Counted from the first letter of the stretch, positions 1-56,980 are shown. The stretch is 64,000 nucleotides of DNA from Tridacna crocea (GCA_943736015.1 OX031072.1:14969501-15033500), one strand, 5' to 3'. Made by a program: numbers and translations. Notes: generated by a model not told the origin, from the sequence alone.

Positions 1-178
1 ACAGAGAATATTAAATTTTTCTCTTTTTTTTTTTCCCGGTGAAAGACCGAAATTCATTTCACTGAGTGAACATCAACAATAATGTTTCCACAAGGGGTGA
101 AACAAATATTCCTCTATGTACTTTCATGCTTCCTACCCCTTTTTTGTGGGACTTTCATCACAACCTACAACAATTGTT

Positions 179-411
179 TTAACCCTTTCCCAAATGACAA
201 TTTTATGACGCTTTCAAATTCAAAAAATGTCCAGAACAAAAAATCAACGACTGTACTAATGAGCTATAGCCCTCTGATAGAGCAGAAAACATTGTGGGAA
301 AAGGAGAAAATGCTTGTTACCAGCATTTTCTCCTTTTCCCACAATGTTTTGAAAGTCATCTTTTTTAAAGGTAGTAAAAACCAGGGATTGTTTGGTAAAG
401 GCTTGAGTAAT
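179..411 (-). repeat. P1 element
   Basis: Opens TTAACCCTTTCCCAAATGAC (end B); hairpin core at about 283-350 with one arm mismatch (GCTTGTTACCAGC). The right end (GATTGTTTGGTAAAGGC) has lost its TTAA. Confidence 0.8.
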
Positions 412-768
412 TTCTTGTGGCATATCTCCCCACATAAGTGCACATTACAATATAACATAAAGCACAAAAAATGTAGAGTAAATGGACATAAATAACATCA
501 TATTTCCCTTTGGTTGACTGGCACACAGTTTATCTGGCCAACTGGTGCACAAAAACTCCTGTTTCCATCTTCAACTGAAGAGTTACGGAAACATTCACAG
601 CAAATCTCACTGTTTGTAACCACAAATTATCAAACCTTGAAGTCCATCATTGCCTCCCCATAAATTACCAAAAAGAATGAAATAAATTCCAGCAATCTAT
701 AGTTCAAGCACGACAATTCACATGTCTTTAGAAAATCAAAACACAATTATATTTTTCGCCATGTTTAC

Positions 769-46745
<45,977 letters not shown>

Positions 46746-46834
46746 GGCTCTGATCTGAAATACAGAAATAAAAGTTTGAGATAACAGATGAAGCAAGACA
46801 CTGAGATATGTTTATGGTTTATTGGGAAAAAGTT

Positions 46835-47063
46835 TTAACCCTTTACCCCATAATGCATTTCTAAGGTATCTCTAATTGATTCTTAATAACAGCAAGGATG
46901 AAGCCGTTTCTTATGTATATATGACACCTTTTGATAGCATAGAAAATATTGTGACAAAAGGTGAAATTACTTGTTACAAGCAATTTCACCTTTTGCCACA
47001 ATGTTTTGCGAAAGATCCTACAAGCAATGCGTAGAAATGAGTATCTGTGGAGTAAAGGGTTAA
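46835..47063 (+). repeat. P2 element, intact
   Basis: 229 bp, TTAA both ends; arms meet at ACTTGTTACAAGC. Lies about 80 nt upstream of the exon 1 acceptor. Confidence 0.92.
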
Positions 47064-47290
47064 CAGGATTTTGTAGATCATCATAAAATAATAATAGTTG
47101 CACTCCTCAGCTTCAGACAATGTTTTACACAGATCCACGTTGAAAACAGTTGTAGACCATAATTATTACCTGTAGATTTGTTTCTTAGCCCTTAAAATGC
47201 TGAATTAATACAAGAGACATTTTTAAATAGGAAAAACATCTGAAATATTACTGCACCAAGGTTTTTTTGGCCAGAATATGTAACAAAATA

Positions 47291-47358
47291 GTGGACAGTG
47301 TAGATCCAAGATCAGACTGCACATTCTGTGCAGTCTGATGTTGATCTACACTGTCCAC
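47291..47358. repeat. Palindromic GATCAGACTGCAC repeat
   Basis: Arm GTGGACAGTGTAGATCCAAG then ATCAGACTGCACA, 3-nt loop, near-exact reverse complement. Relatives at 61707-61764 and 62237-62298. Confidence 0.88.
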
Positions 47359-47393
47359 AAAAACAAGTTAAGTTGGTTCCAGCGCTTTAAGGG

Positions 47394-47526
47394 TTAAAGC
47401 ATAGAAAACATTGTGGGAAAAGGAGAAAGTACTGTTTACGAGCATTTTCTCCTTTTCCAACAATGTTTTCAAAAGCCCTAATTTCCAAGGGTCTTTAAAA
47501 CTCAGAACTGTATGATAATGGGTTTT
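47394..47526 (-). repeat. P1 element, end B missing
   Basis: TTAAAGCATAGAAAACATTG leads straight into the core; end A closes GTATGATAATGGGTT. Confidence 0.75.
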
Positions 47527-48216
47527 CAAGGTGACCCGGCACTTTAAATAATTCAATTAAAGATATTTATTTTACATTACAAGAGAAACATGTTCCTTAA
47601 AATTAAATGAATCTCTCTTGATTCTGTTTCCTGGAAATGACACCAGTATTCATGCAGAATTTGTGGGCCAATAAAAAAACCCTCTTCAAAGTTTCTAACT
47701 CTGGACCCTTTGGTTACAAGGCCTACACCCTACGTCACAAACGCGGATACCACACAAATATTGAATAAATCCATGAATATAGATACAGATATTTATCCAT
47801 CATTGGCAATTCGTACAAAGAAAAAATCTGAGGCTTCAGGGAAAACTTGATGAATAGAAATGAACATATGAACATGTTCAATGAAATTATGGAGGATTCA
47901 TGAGGATTCATTTTAAAAGATTATAAACTATAACATATGAGCCATGCTCTTGCAGAAGAGGGCTAATTGCATAGATCTCCATGATGCATCATACCCAGCA
48001 ATCTTTTATATTATCATGGATCCGTAAAAGCCATTTTTTGAAAATAAGGGCTCAATTATACAGTAGACTTGTCCTTAGACATACAGAAAATTTACCTGTA
48101 GTGGTAAGTATTTGCCCAGGTAAGCCTGTGCAATCTGTGCAGGCTGACCTGGGCCAATAATTCTTGCAAATGCATTAAGCCCCTAATTGACATGACAAGG
48201 CTTAAAAATAACTTGC

Positions 48217-48405
48217 AGAGCTCCAGATAAGAGGGAGTGATGGTATTCTAAATCCATTATTTCTCTTCCAACCCCTATGTTGTGGGTACTCATTAGAATC
48301 ATCTAAATGAGACGATTCTGATGAGTACCACAACATAGGATTTAGTGGGGAATAATGAATATTTTCAATTTTGAAATTGAAATCACTCCCTATATCTGGA
48401 GCTCT
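48217..48405. repeat. P4 palindromic element
   Basis: AGAGCTCCAGATAAGAGGGA to TATATCTGGAGCTCT; stem with one unpaired base in CCACAACAT. Confidence 0.9.
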
Positions 48406-48703
48406 GTTTCAGCTTAGTTAATTGTCCTGCAAGCAAACCATAGGATCACCATTTGTATGGTGTAATACATCAAAATATCCCCTTAGTCCATCACTAAAGT
48501 CTTTGTAATGTTAAAACAAGGATTTTTCTGAAGTTTCAGAGATACAAAGACCTGTGCTGAGACTCTTTTGCCAGAGCATGGCTGTAACAAAAATCAACAG
48601 GGTGTGTCTACAGAAAGACAAGAGTAAAGCCATCAATCAATGCCTGAAACAGTATGGTTTTTCAGTCCCATGAGGAATGTTGACATCACTTCAATTATCG
48701 CTG

Positions 48704-48912
48704 ATTACCTCTTTCCCAGACAACAAAATTTTGTAGACTCATCCATGTTGAAAGCATCTATGGACAAAAACTCTAAACATTACAATTTTTTTTATTTTTT
48801 TTTTAATTAGCACAGAAAACATAGTGGGATAAAGAAGAAAATGCCGGTTACCAGCATTTTCTTCTTTATCCTGCAATGTTTTCAAAAGCATTCTGCTTTA
48901 TGTTGACTAGAC
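48704..48912 (-). repeat. P1 element with covarying arms
   Basis: Left GTGGGATAAAGAAGAAAATG, right CATTTTCTTCTTTATCCTGC: GAAAAGGAG has become GATAAAGAAG and the change is mirrored. Confidence 0.8.
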
Positions 48913-49057
48913 CAAGTGATTTGTAGGGAGAAAAGTCAATCAGATCACATGGAATGGACAGTTCCTATGAGACCAACAGAGAAGATTGAATGGTCAAAGC
49001 TCTTTGGCCATAATATCTATCGCAAATATAAGAACTGTAGATATACTATCAGTTATC

Positions 49058-49247
49058 AGAGCTCCAGACAGAGGGAGTTACTATTATTTTAGAATTTAAA
49101 AATATTTAATATTCTGCACCAATCCCTATGTTATGGGTATTCATTAGAATCTTCTCAACGACACGATTCTAATGAGTACCCACAACAAAGGGTTTCAAAG
49201 AGAAATAATGGATAAAGAATACCCCCCCCCCCCTTATCTGGGGCTCT
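49058..49247. repeat. P4 palindromic element, with C-run
   Basis: AGAGCTCCAGACAGAGGGAG; right end has CCCCCCCCCCC then TTATCTGGGGCTCT. Confidence 0.85.
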
Positions 49248-49458
49248 TAGTTATATCCTGCTCTGTCTAAAATAGATAATGCTTTATTTTCTTATGGTGT
49301 ATGAACTTTTTTTCAATGTCATTTCACTTATATTGTGGCAGATAGTGCACCTATTCATGCTTTCCTGGTGTTCTACCAGTATTTCACATCTTGTTCTTCC
49401 GAAGCCACTTGTTGCATTCCCATTTAATAAATGTGAAAAAATATGATCAGTGGTGAAA

Positions 49459-49752
49459 TTGATTGAATTGTATGATGTTCACACCATTTCCAACAATACT
49501 TCAGTCATGCGGAAGGGGCCAGTGCACCTATCCATGCTTTTCTGGAATTTCTTTACCAGTTCCCCCATGATATGTTTTCCAAGCTACTTTCACACATAAC
49601 CATCGTTGAAACCATTATCAGCAGTAAAAGAGGATTGAGACCTGGTGCAAGTACTATCATCAATCCTTTAAAAGAAACTGGCTCGGCCCAGGGTTGAACC
49701 AGAGACCCCCTGTTCATAAGTCCTGTGTGCTTCCAACTGAGCTACTGGGACT
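49459..49752 (-). mobile_element. tRNA-headed SINE, best-preserved copy
   Basis: Head at the right: GTCCCAGTAGCTCAGTTGGA then CTCTGGTTCAACCCTGGGC. Body with CAATCCTCTTTTACTGCTGA; 3' end near GGAAATGGTGTGAACATC. Related 3' fragment just left (about 49310-49440). Confidence 0.75.
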
Positions 49753-49779
49753 CTGCTATCAGTGATGACATATGAATAA

Positions 49780-50038
49780 CTAGAGCTGTCACTGAATGTG
49801 ACTCAATACGCCCGCCAGCACTTTGACAGAAAAAAAGTGTCAAGTTCAAGGGTAGATAATTACTCAACCAGCAGGAATTGACACTTGAAAATTGCGTCTT
49901 TCAAAATCTTCAATATATGATCAATATATGTGCAAAGTTTCAATACAACTGAAGGAAAACTGTTGTGGAGTTTGCAGACGGACACAAAATTACTAGTGTT
50001 TTGTACACAGACGGACACAGGACGAACAAATACAAAAT
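49780..50038 (+). repeat. GACGGAC-type dispersed repeat
   Basis: ACTAGAGCTGTCACTGAATG, inverted pair AAGTGTCAAGTTCAAG / GGAATTGACACTT, then GACGGACACAGGACGAAC; lacks the usual TATACCCC end. Confidence 0.65.
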
Positions 50039-50166
50039 GGCAAACAAGGGATTGAATTCAATGATAACAGTTCTCAAAAATTTATTTTGGAAAAATTGAT
50101 GAAACAGTGAACAGAAAACTGCAAGCTGATTAAATGTTACTGTTTTTTTCTTTACAATAAACTTAC

Positions 50167-50324
50167 CTTATTAAGAAATTCCTATTTATGAAGTTCTTCT
50201 TTAAGCCCGAGGCAAATCCAGATTTCACACAAATCTGTTAGGCAGTAACTGTTGTCACTTATGTTTCTTGCAGTAACACAATTTTAAGTCTGTTCTTGAT
50301 CATTAAATCCATATTCTCACTGTC
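50167..50324 (-). other. Candidate non-coding 5' exon of the kinesin transcript
   Basis: A 158-bp stretch bounded by a strong acceptor (TATTACAG|GACAG) and a strong donor (ATAAG|GTAAGTTT) on the kinesin strand, 3.4 kb upstream of coding exon 1, which itself has an acceptor 9 nt before its ATG. It has no long frame but contains a 17-codon upstream ORF starting MDLMIKNRL. Splice-site pattern only; no transcript evidence. Confidence 0.4.
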
Positions 50325-51145
50325 CTGTAATACAGAAACAAACAGATTTAAGATTTTATCTTCTTAGTTGTATTTTGCTATAAATACAGGGTATGTGGTT
50401 CTAAATGTTGTCCTTTTTCTCACACTAAAATTTAGCTGTCTTCTTGTGATTTTTCCACTGTGAAAGCAACACATGAATTATAAATTCTTATGTTAAACAG
50501 GCTGAGTAACGTCATCGATTCCTATTAGGATTACGTAGGGTACAAAATTCTGGCCACTCCAATCAATGCTGCAAACAAACACATCAGTGATTAAACATTT
50601 AACGCAAAACAATGCATTTTAATGTCCAAATTATTGATGGATGTTAATTTCCGGTATTAGTAAAAAAAATAACGAACAACTCTGTCGTCATCACTGAGTT
50701 TGATGCTTCAGACTGGAATCATCCACTTTGTACAAATTTTGAAAAGACAAACATACTTTACAACGTATTTAAGAAACTGATCTCATCAAAGAATATGAAT
50801 ATATCTAAGTAACAGTACTGACCTTGATTAAAGTCCAGATAAAACATTTTTAAATTCTTAGGCACCATAAATCTTAGGGTTTCAATGTGAAAAACACTAA
50901 ATAAGCTCAATAATCAGGCTTTACCTTAAATGACAAGAATGAGTCAGCGGTCTTTAATGTATCGGTATTGGGAAGAAATTTCCAACCAATAGGAGTGCTA
51001 TATTTTTCAATCAATACCTCCTGAAGTGTTCAACATAATTCTTGCAGAATTCATTATATGTTTATAGCATAGCCATTTCTAAACACTGGTTTCAAGGCTG
51101 AAAATGGATTATTGGATATTTTGTTCTAACCCTTCAATTCACATG
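50325..51145. other. Upstream stretch without gene or recognised repeat
   Basis: Unique-looking, repeat-poor sequence directly upstream of the candidate 5' exon. Could include promoter or further intron; no motif convincing enough to call. Confidence 0.35.
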
Positions 51146-51329
51146 TTAACCTTTTATCTCACAAAACCGAATCTTAACGATCCTGAGCCAGAAGCCTTTT
51201 GAAAACATTGTTGGAAAAGGAGAAAATGCTGGTTACCAGCATTTTCTCCTTTTCCAACAATGTTTTCTTCCCTATCATTGAAAAATTCCATCATCTGAGC
51301 TACATTCAAATTGTCTGCAAATGCATTAA
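51146..51329 (+). repeat. P1 element, chained
   Basis: Arms ATTGTTGGAAAAGGAG and CTCCTTTTCCAACAATG carry the same change on both sides. Right end replaced at the shared TTAA. Confidence 0.85.
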
Positions 51330-51526
51330 ATGACAAAATTTTATGTTTGTCCAAATCAAAAGCATTTGCAGACGACAAAATAAAAGTGACTGAAAATTCA
51401 AAATTTGTTTTGTGAAGGGTAGAAAACATTGTTGGGAAAGGAGAAAATTCTCCTTTTCCCACAATGTTTTCTAAAGTCTTCTTTCTCAGGGGCGTCAAAA
51501 GTAGGGATTGTATGGTAATAGGTTAA
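51326..51526 (-). repeat. P1 element, inner hairpin deleted
   Basis: AGGAGAAAATTCTCCTTTTC: the innermost 19 nt (ATGCTGG…) are gone leaving a shorter perfect palindrome. Confidence 0.88.
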
Positions 51527-51544
51527 ATATGGATATGTCTTTAC

Positions 51545-51610
51545 TTTTCTCATGTAGTGAAGAGTGAAGATCAACACTAGGTCCATCTAGATCAAGAACA
51601 CTGGCTGACC
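51545..51610 (-). other. Possible small exon of unknown gene
   Basis: 66 bp between two P1 elements, with acceptor-like CATCACAG and donor-like AAAA|GTAAAG. In one frame it reads SASVLDLDGPSVDLHSSLH. No recognised family; could be a 5' exon of the kinesin transcript or chance. Confidence 0.2.
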
Positions 51611-51637
51611 CTGTGATGACTAGAAGAATTGCTTTTT

Positions 51638-51867
51638 TTAACTCTTTACCACACAAGAAAATTTTAGACTGGTCTAAAGTGAAAGCATTTGCAGACGACA
51701 AAAGTAAATATGACTGCAAAGTTGATAATTAGTCTGGGAAGGGTGGAAAACATTGTGGGAAAAGGAGAAAATGCTGGTTACCAGCATTTTCTCCTTTTCC
51801 AGCATTGTTTTGAAAAGGGTTCTTTCTCAGGTTTGTTAAAAGTCATGATTGTGTGGTAAAGAGTTAA
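51638..51867 (-). repeat. P1 element, intact
   Basis: 230 bp, TTAA both ends. Confidence 0.92.
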
Positions 51868-51965
51868 GGAATTCCTGCAGTTGTGAAGAATTTATTAATT
51901 GTAGTCTTTTTATGTTCATCAAAATTATGACTTATCTTTAAAAGATAGAAAATAGTCTAATGGGT

Positions 51966-52170
51966 GCTAGCCTGCAAAACTCAGTTGGTAGAGCATAGGA
52001 CTCGTGAACATGATGTTTCGAGTCAATTGAGGTTGCGATTTCAATTCCAATGGCTTGCTGGTGAGAGGTTAAATCGACGTCTCATGTGACAGTACTTTAG
52101 ACCGAGCACAAGAACCAAGCATAACTTAGGTTGGGTCCTGTCTCTGTACCATCCCCTGCAACAATTATAT
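51966..52170 (+). mobile_element. tRNA-headed SINE-like repeat
   Basis: AACTCAGTTGGTAGAGCATA (A box like) and GGTTGCGATTTCAATTCC (weak B box). A third head type in the window. Confidence 0.5.
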
Positions 52171-52426
52171 AGGCTTCCAAAACTGTCCATCTGATTGGCT
52201 GAGACAAAACATCTCCGCTGATCAGATAGGTAGCCTCCAAATTTGAAGCTAAATCTTAGGTAGCCTCCAAATTTGGAGCTAAATCTTAGATAGACTGGTT
52301 AACAGGGTCAGAGGTGACCTCCAAGAAACAGATTCCCATAAAGCGGGTAAGAATAATGAGTAGGCTTGCCTCATCTTTGTAAGATGACCTTTGAAAACAT
52401 CGTGAAAAGTCATAATGCAGGAGTAT

Positions 52427-52611
52427 TTAACCCTTTCCCAAACAACTAACATTTGGACTAGACCAAGTTGAAAGCATTTGCAGACGACAATAATTATTCA
52501 ACTCTTGCTGAAAAGATGATTTCTGTCCATGATAGGGTAGATGCCACAATGTTTTCAAAAGGCTACTATTCCAGACCCGTAAAATCCAGGGATTGTTTGG
52601 GAAAGGGTTAA
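52427..52611 (-). repeat. P1 element, left arm and centre deleted
   Basis: GGGTAGATGCCACAATGTTTTC: only the outer part of the right arm remains; ends TTAACCCTTTCCCAAAC and TTTGGGAAAGGGTTAA are intact. Confidence 0.9.
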
Positions 52612-53100
52612 TAATGTGCTAATTCTCTCTTGGCAACAGGGAGGACATGGCTGTTAATCATCCTGTTATTATTTGACCTGATTATAATGACTCTGCTTGA
52701 CAAATCCTACCTGGTTTATTGGGTAACAGAGCAAGCAGACCAAGCTCCAGCAGCAGAGGTGAGCAGTTTAGTCCAATCTTTTTCAGGCTATTAGAGGTCC
52801 TAATACATGAAAGACTAATTCTGAAGCACTGAGTAACCCCTTCAATTCCTTGGCAAGAAAACTGGCATTTTTGAGTCACAATAAGTGATGAATAACTGAT
52901 AAGATGGCAATTTACGCTCATTTCAACCTTATTTCAGGCAAATCATTGTAACAACTCACTTACTTATGTCTTTATTTTAACCTGAATAAGGCTTGAGCTC
53001 TGAATTGTCTTTCTCAGTTCTGGAGGGTTATACACGTACCATGAAAAACCCAACACCCTGAAATGTTCCGCGTTACAAAATCACTCACCTGAGCAATGAC
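52612..53100. other. Stretch without recognised feature
   Basis: A CAG-rich segment ending CAGCAGCAGAGGTGAGC on the plus strand resembles an exon end, but there is no matching frame or acceptor I trust. Confidence 0.3.
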
Positions 53101-53114
53101 CAACGAAGAATCCA

Positions 53115-53428
53115 AGCAGCCACTGCTTGTTACCAACAATTTCTCCTTTTCTCACAATATTTTCAAAGGCCTTATACATTGGAGTCACTAAACCAACAGT
53201 CCATGGTCGTGAGGTAGAGCGTCGGCCTCATAACCTAAGGGTCCTGAGTTCGATACCCAGGAGCGGGTGTCAACTTTGGGATTTTTCATTGACCCACACA
53301 TTCAGCGCGAGTACTGGTGTAGTTCCCAGAAAGCAGAATTGAGAGACATTAGTATAATCGATGTAGAATAAATATGTTTAAACTAAACTAAACCAACAGA
53401 TTGTTTTGTATAAAACATTTAGGGTTAA
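53115..53428 (-). repeat. P1 fragment split by a SINE
   Basis: TTTCTCCTTTTCTCACAATA before, and GATTGTTTTGTA to AGGGTTAA after, the SINE at 53200-53386. Confidence 0.75.
53200..53386 (+). mobile_element. tRNA-headed SINE with 13-bp target-site duplication
   Basis: Flanked by ACTAAACCAACAG (53187-53199 and 53387-53399). Head GGTCGTGAGGTAGAGCGTCG then CCTGAGTTCGATACCCAGG; body TTTTCATTGACCCACACATT; tail GAATAAATATGTTTAAACT. 187 bp; the clearest SINE in the window. Confidence 0.93.
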
Positions 53429-53663
53429 CAATTTAACATAGTACTTGGTCATTAGGCTAATTAGGAGCCAATATTCTAGTCCTGATTTAGCACTGATAAT
53501 ACAGTGACAATAGATTTTCAGAACAGGAGCATTACAACATTCTACACCACTTCGCTAATTGACAGTAATTCAATGCTAATTTCATTGATTTCTAATGTTA
53601 ATCAATGAGTTTATCTATCTTACAGATCATGAGTTCATACAATACTTTTAAGTAGTTGTATTC

Positions 53664-53835
53664 CTGCCCAGATAGCTCAATAGTTTGTGTATCTTGACTC
53701 ATAACCTAGTGGTTGTGGAATTGATACCCTGTTAAGGCAAACTTGAGAAAGTTGTGACAGCACTGGTGTGAGAAAGCCAGAAAACACATAGGCAGGTGCA
53801 CTGACCACCAATATATGATTTACAGCCTTGTTAAC
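53664..53835 (+). mobile_element. tRNA-headed SINE, old copy of the 27139 type
   Basis: GCCCAGATAGCTCAATAGTT, ATAACCTAGTGGTTGTGGAA then AGAAAGCCAGAAAACACATA; matches the reverse of 27139-27404. Confidence 0.6.
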
Positions 53836-53914
53836 CTCCAAAACAGAAAAAAAAAACCCATTATCATTAATGAGAAACGGTTATTTACTTTTAGGCCCAA
53901 TTATTATTTTATTG

Positions 53915-54150
53915 AGCATTCCCAAGTTAAAATGATCCTGGGACTGAGGCTTTAAAATTAAAAGCACATATGGGAAATGACAATGATGGTAACCAGCATT
54001 TTTTCCTTTTCCCATCGATGTTTTCTACCCTTTCAAATAGAAACTTGACTTACGCTACACTAAATTTACCCTCTGCAATTGCTGAAATACACTAATCTAA
54101 AATTTAGTTGTTGCACTAATCTAAAATTTAGTTGTCTACTAAAGAATCAA
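53915..54150 (+). repeat. P1 element, diverged
   Basis: Core TGATGGTAACCAGCATTT; a short direct duplication GCACTAATCTAAAATTTAGTTG (each half under 22 nt) lies at its right end. Confidence 0.65.
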
Positions 54151-54278
54151 ATCAATGGATTTGACTCAAGTTGCTTTTGCAGCCAATGTAGATCAAGATC
54201 AGGCTGCAAAGAACATGCATTATGATCCTAGACCTAAACTGTCCACTACTTTGTTACATATTCTGGTCACAATAAGTT

Positions 54279-54509
54279 TTAACCCTTTCCCAAACGACAA
54301 ATTTTGGACTCTTCCAAACCAAAAGAGTTTGTAGACGACAATTTTAGATTTTGAAAAAAAAAAGCCGGAGAGTTCTCAAAAAGGATAGAAAACACTGTGG
54401 GAAAAGGAGAAATTGCTCGTTATGAGCTATTTCTCCTTTTCCCACAGTGTTTTCAAAATACTTTTACTGCAGACACGTAAAAACCAGGGTTTGTTTGGGA
54501 AAGGGTTAA
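54279..54509 (-). repeat. P1-P2 hybrid element
   Basis: 231 bp with P1 ends (TTAACCCTTTCCCAAACGAC / TTTGGGAAAGGGTTAA) but the P2-like centre GCTCGTTATGAGC and AAATTGC arm. Confidence 0.9.
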
Positions 54510-54634
54510 TATCTTTAAGCAATAATTCAACTATTTTTCCACATTAAAAAGTTCCATTTCATTTGTTCCACCCTAGCACCCATGAAGGGTCAAAAGTTAC
54601 ATCTGTGAATCTCTCTAAGAGCAGTGGGGATGCC

Positions 54635-55181
54635 TAAAAGGTGGGTATTTAGAATTTTTACATCTCACCAAATTAAAAATAAATATATCACTGAAATTCG
54701 CATGAAAAAATAATACAAATCATCAATAATTAAGATTCATTAAATTACAAAAAAAATTTTTTTTGATGTATTCCCTTAAAAGGCTACGTAGCCTCTTAAG
54801 CTATTTTTAGATTTCCCGCCAAAAATCAGTAAAGCATTGTGGGAATGTCAAGTGACTGGCACGTGACTCATAACGCTTAAATTCCCTATCATAACAAACA
54901 TGTGATAATTATTTTCCATAATGTCTTCTTCGGACGCCATGTTTGAAGCTTCTTCTGTGCATTCCTGTGAGTAAATGAGCGAATTGATCATCTAAAAATA
55001 GAATGTGTCTCCCGTTGATGTCAACCTGGGCCGTAATGAATCTCTAATTTCTCGTGTTGTTGGACGGTTTTCGATTACTGGGGTTTTATGAATGAAAATT
55101 AAAGGGCTTTGGGAGTATAAGGATGATTTTTTTTGCACTTTTGTAAAATTTTCGTCCCAAAATCTGAAGGGCCACCTTTAA
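54635..55181 (+). mobile_element. P3 element (547 bp)
   Basis: AAAGGTGGGTATTTAGAATT to GAAGGGCCACCTTTAA; left TTAA altered to CTAA. Its right TTAA opens the next P1 element. Confidence 0.87.
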
Positions 55182-55415
55182 CCCCTTACCATACAATCAC
55201 AACTTTAAAAGACCCTGAGGAAAAAAAAAAATCTAAAACATTGAGGGGAAAAGGAGAAAATGCTGTTAACCATCATTTTCTCCTTTTCCCACAATGTTTT
55301 CTATCCTATCAGAGAAATGAAGCATTTTTGTAGCAGAATTGAATATGTGGTTTGCACTTTGCGGCTATTTCAAATTTGGACAAGTCCACTAAGTTTCGTC
55401 ATGTGATAGACTGTT
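55178..55415 (+). repeat. P1 element, chained to P3
   Basis: TTAACCCCTTACCATACAAT; core GCTGTTAACCATC. Right end decayed. Confidence 0.8.
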
Positions 55416-55759
55416 ATTAATTAGTTGACAGTGCTACAAATGCAGATGATTTTGTTCCACAATGATGCCCTTTTTATATGATTAGTCAACATTAAAAACT
55501 TGTGTTCTGAATATAAAATAAATAAATGGTTTTCTTTATTCATATTTTTGTGAAAACATGTGTAGGTCTGGCAACAAAGTCAACTTCAGTCTCCAATATC
55601 CTTCGTTTAAGTATTATGATCCCTTAACTCATTGGTAAATATTGTGTGACATTAACCTTTTCGTAAAAGCTATTCAACAAATCTCAGCAGCTTCTGTCTT
55701 TTAATATGAGAATTAGGGGACCCCAAATCTGGGCCAATGGAATGTTGACAAATTTTTAA

Positions 55760-55982
55760 AGTTTCCCAAGCAATCCCTAGGTTTTACAACCCTGAGATAG
55801 AAGCCTTTTGAAAACATTATGGGAAGAGGAGAAAATGCTGGTAACCAGCATTTTCTCCTTTTCCCACAATGTGTTCTACCTTGCTGAAAAAAAAAGTCAA
55901 TTTTTGAGTTACGTTTTTTTTGTCGTCTGCAAGTGCTTTCAATTTGGATCAGTCTAATTTTTTGTCGTTTGGTAAAGAGTTA
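55760..55982 (+). repeat. P1 element
   Basis: Left TTAA lost (TTTCCCAAGCAATCCC); right TTGTCGTTTGGTAAAGAGTT intact. Confidence 0.87.
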
Positions 55983-56019
55983 ACCAATTTCAAGTGACTG
56001 TACAGCCTTTTTTAAATTG

Positions 56020-56096
56020 CTGGTCTCCTTCATGATGCTTTCAAAAGAGTTCATCTCCTGGGTTGTTAAACCTTGAGACTGTGTGCTAAAAGATTA
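56020..56096 (-). repeat. P1 right-end fragment
   Basis: GATGCTTTCAAAAGAGTTC to TGTGTGCTAAAAGATTAA. Confidence 0.5.
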
Positions 56097-56752
56097 AAAC
56101 ATCTCATAAACCCAACACTGAACAGTAATTATATTCCTAGAAAAACGATACAAATGATTTCAGCAAGAAGCTTGTCTTAGATCAGAATATTTCAGAAAAG
56201 TATGCATGTTAATCAAAGATCAGTTTGCCCATTCTAGGATGTAGTTATATCTTGATCTTCACTTACTGTAAAGTCAACTGAAGTTGTGAAATGGGTTTAT
56301 AGGGTTTACCAAAATTTTCTGATTCTAAAAATAAAACCAAATTTATTACGCCAATCTGTTTGGGATTTAAGACGTAACAGTTTTGGTTTTCCTAATCGGC
56401 ATTCGGGGCCAATTGTGGGCCTTACAGGATATTTTTTCCACTTCCGTCACTTGAAAATCCAAATAGATTTATTTACCATGCTTTGTAATTTTTGCTCAAG
56501 TTTTTCTGTGAAATCTATTTTTAGCTTGCGACGAGACTGGGTTTCCCCCATTTAACGTCACACAGAATCTGCAATACAGCATGTACATACCAGTAAGTGT
56601 TTCTGCTAATTTTAGGGTTGTGTATCTTGCATCAAATCTGTAGTTACAACTATTTTGGATATTTTTAGAAATGTCAGAAATCCCAGTTTCAATCCAGATC
56701 ATTTTTATCTGATCAAAAAATAATGCACAGACAAAAGCACAATACTGTCAGT
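56097..56752. other. Stretch without gene or recognised repeat
   Basis: An 89-codon plus-strand frame (56286-56555) and an overlapping minus-strand frame show no recognisable domain; left as non-coding. Confidence 0.35.
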
Positions 56753-56980
56753 TTAACTCATTATCAAACAACAAAATTTTAGGCCTGTCCAAATAGAAAG
56801 CACTTGCAGACAACAAAATAAACGTGACTGAATATATGAAATTTGTATCGTGAAGGGTAGAAAACATTGTGGGAAAAGGAGAAAATGCTGGTTACCAGCA
56901 TTTTTCCTTTTCCCACAATGTTTTCAAAAGGCTTCTTTCTCAGGGTCGTCAAAAGTAGGGATTGTGTGGTAATGGGTTAA
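56753..56980 (-). repeat. P1 element, intact
   Basis: 228 bp, TTAA both ends; one base missing in the right arm (CATTTTTCC). Confidence 0.92.

Noticed and set aside
49700..49752. tRNA gene (minus strand, GTAGCTCAGTTGG ... GGTTCAACCC)
   Set aside because: No complete cloverleaf with acceptor stem; it continues into a repeat body shared with other loci, so it is a SINE head.
52740..52772. Plus-strand exon end CAGCAGCAGAG|GTGAGC
   Set aside because: In-frame stops upstream and only a weak acceptor; probably chance.
52682..52921. 79-codon minus-strand frame
   Set aside because: No family resemblance and no splice or start context.
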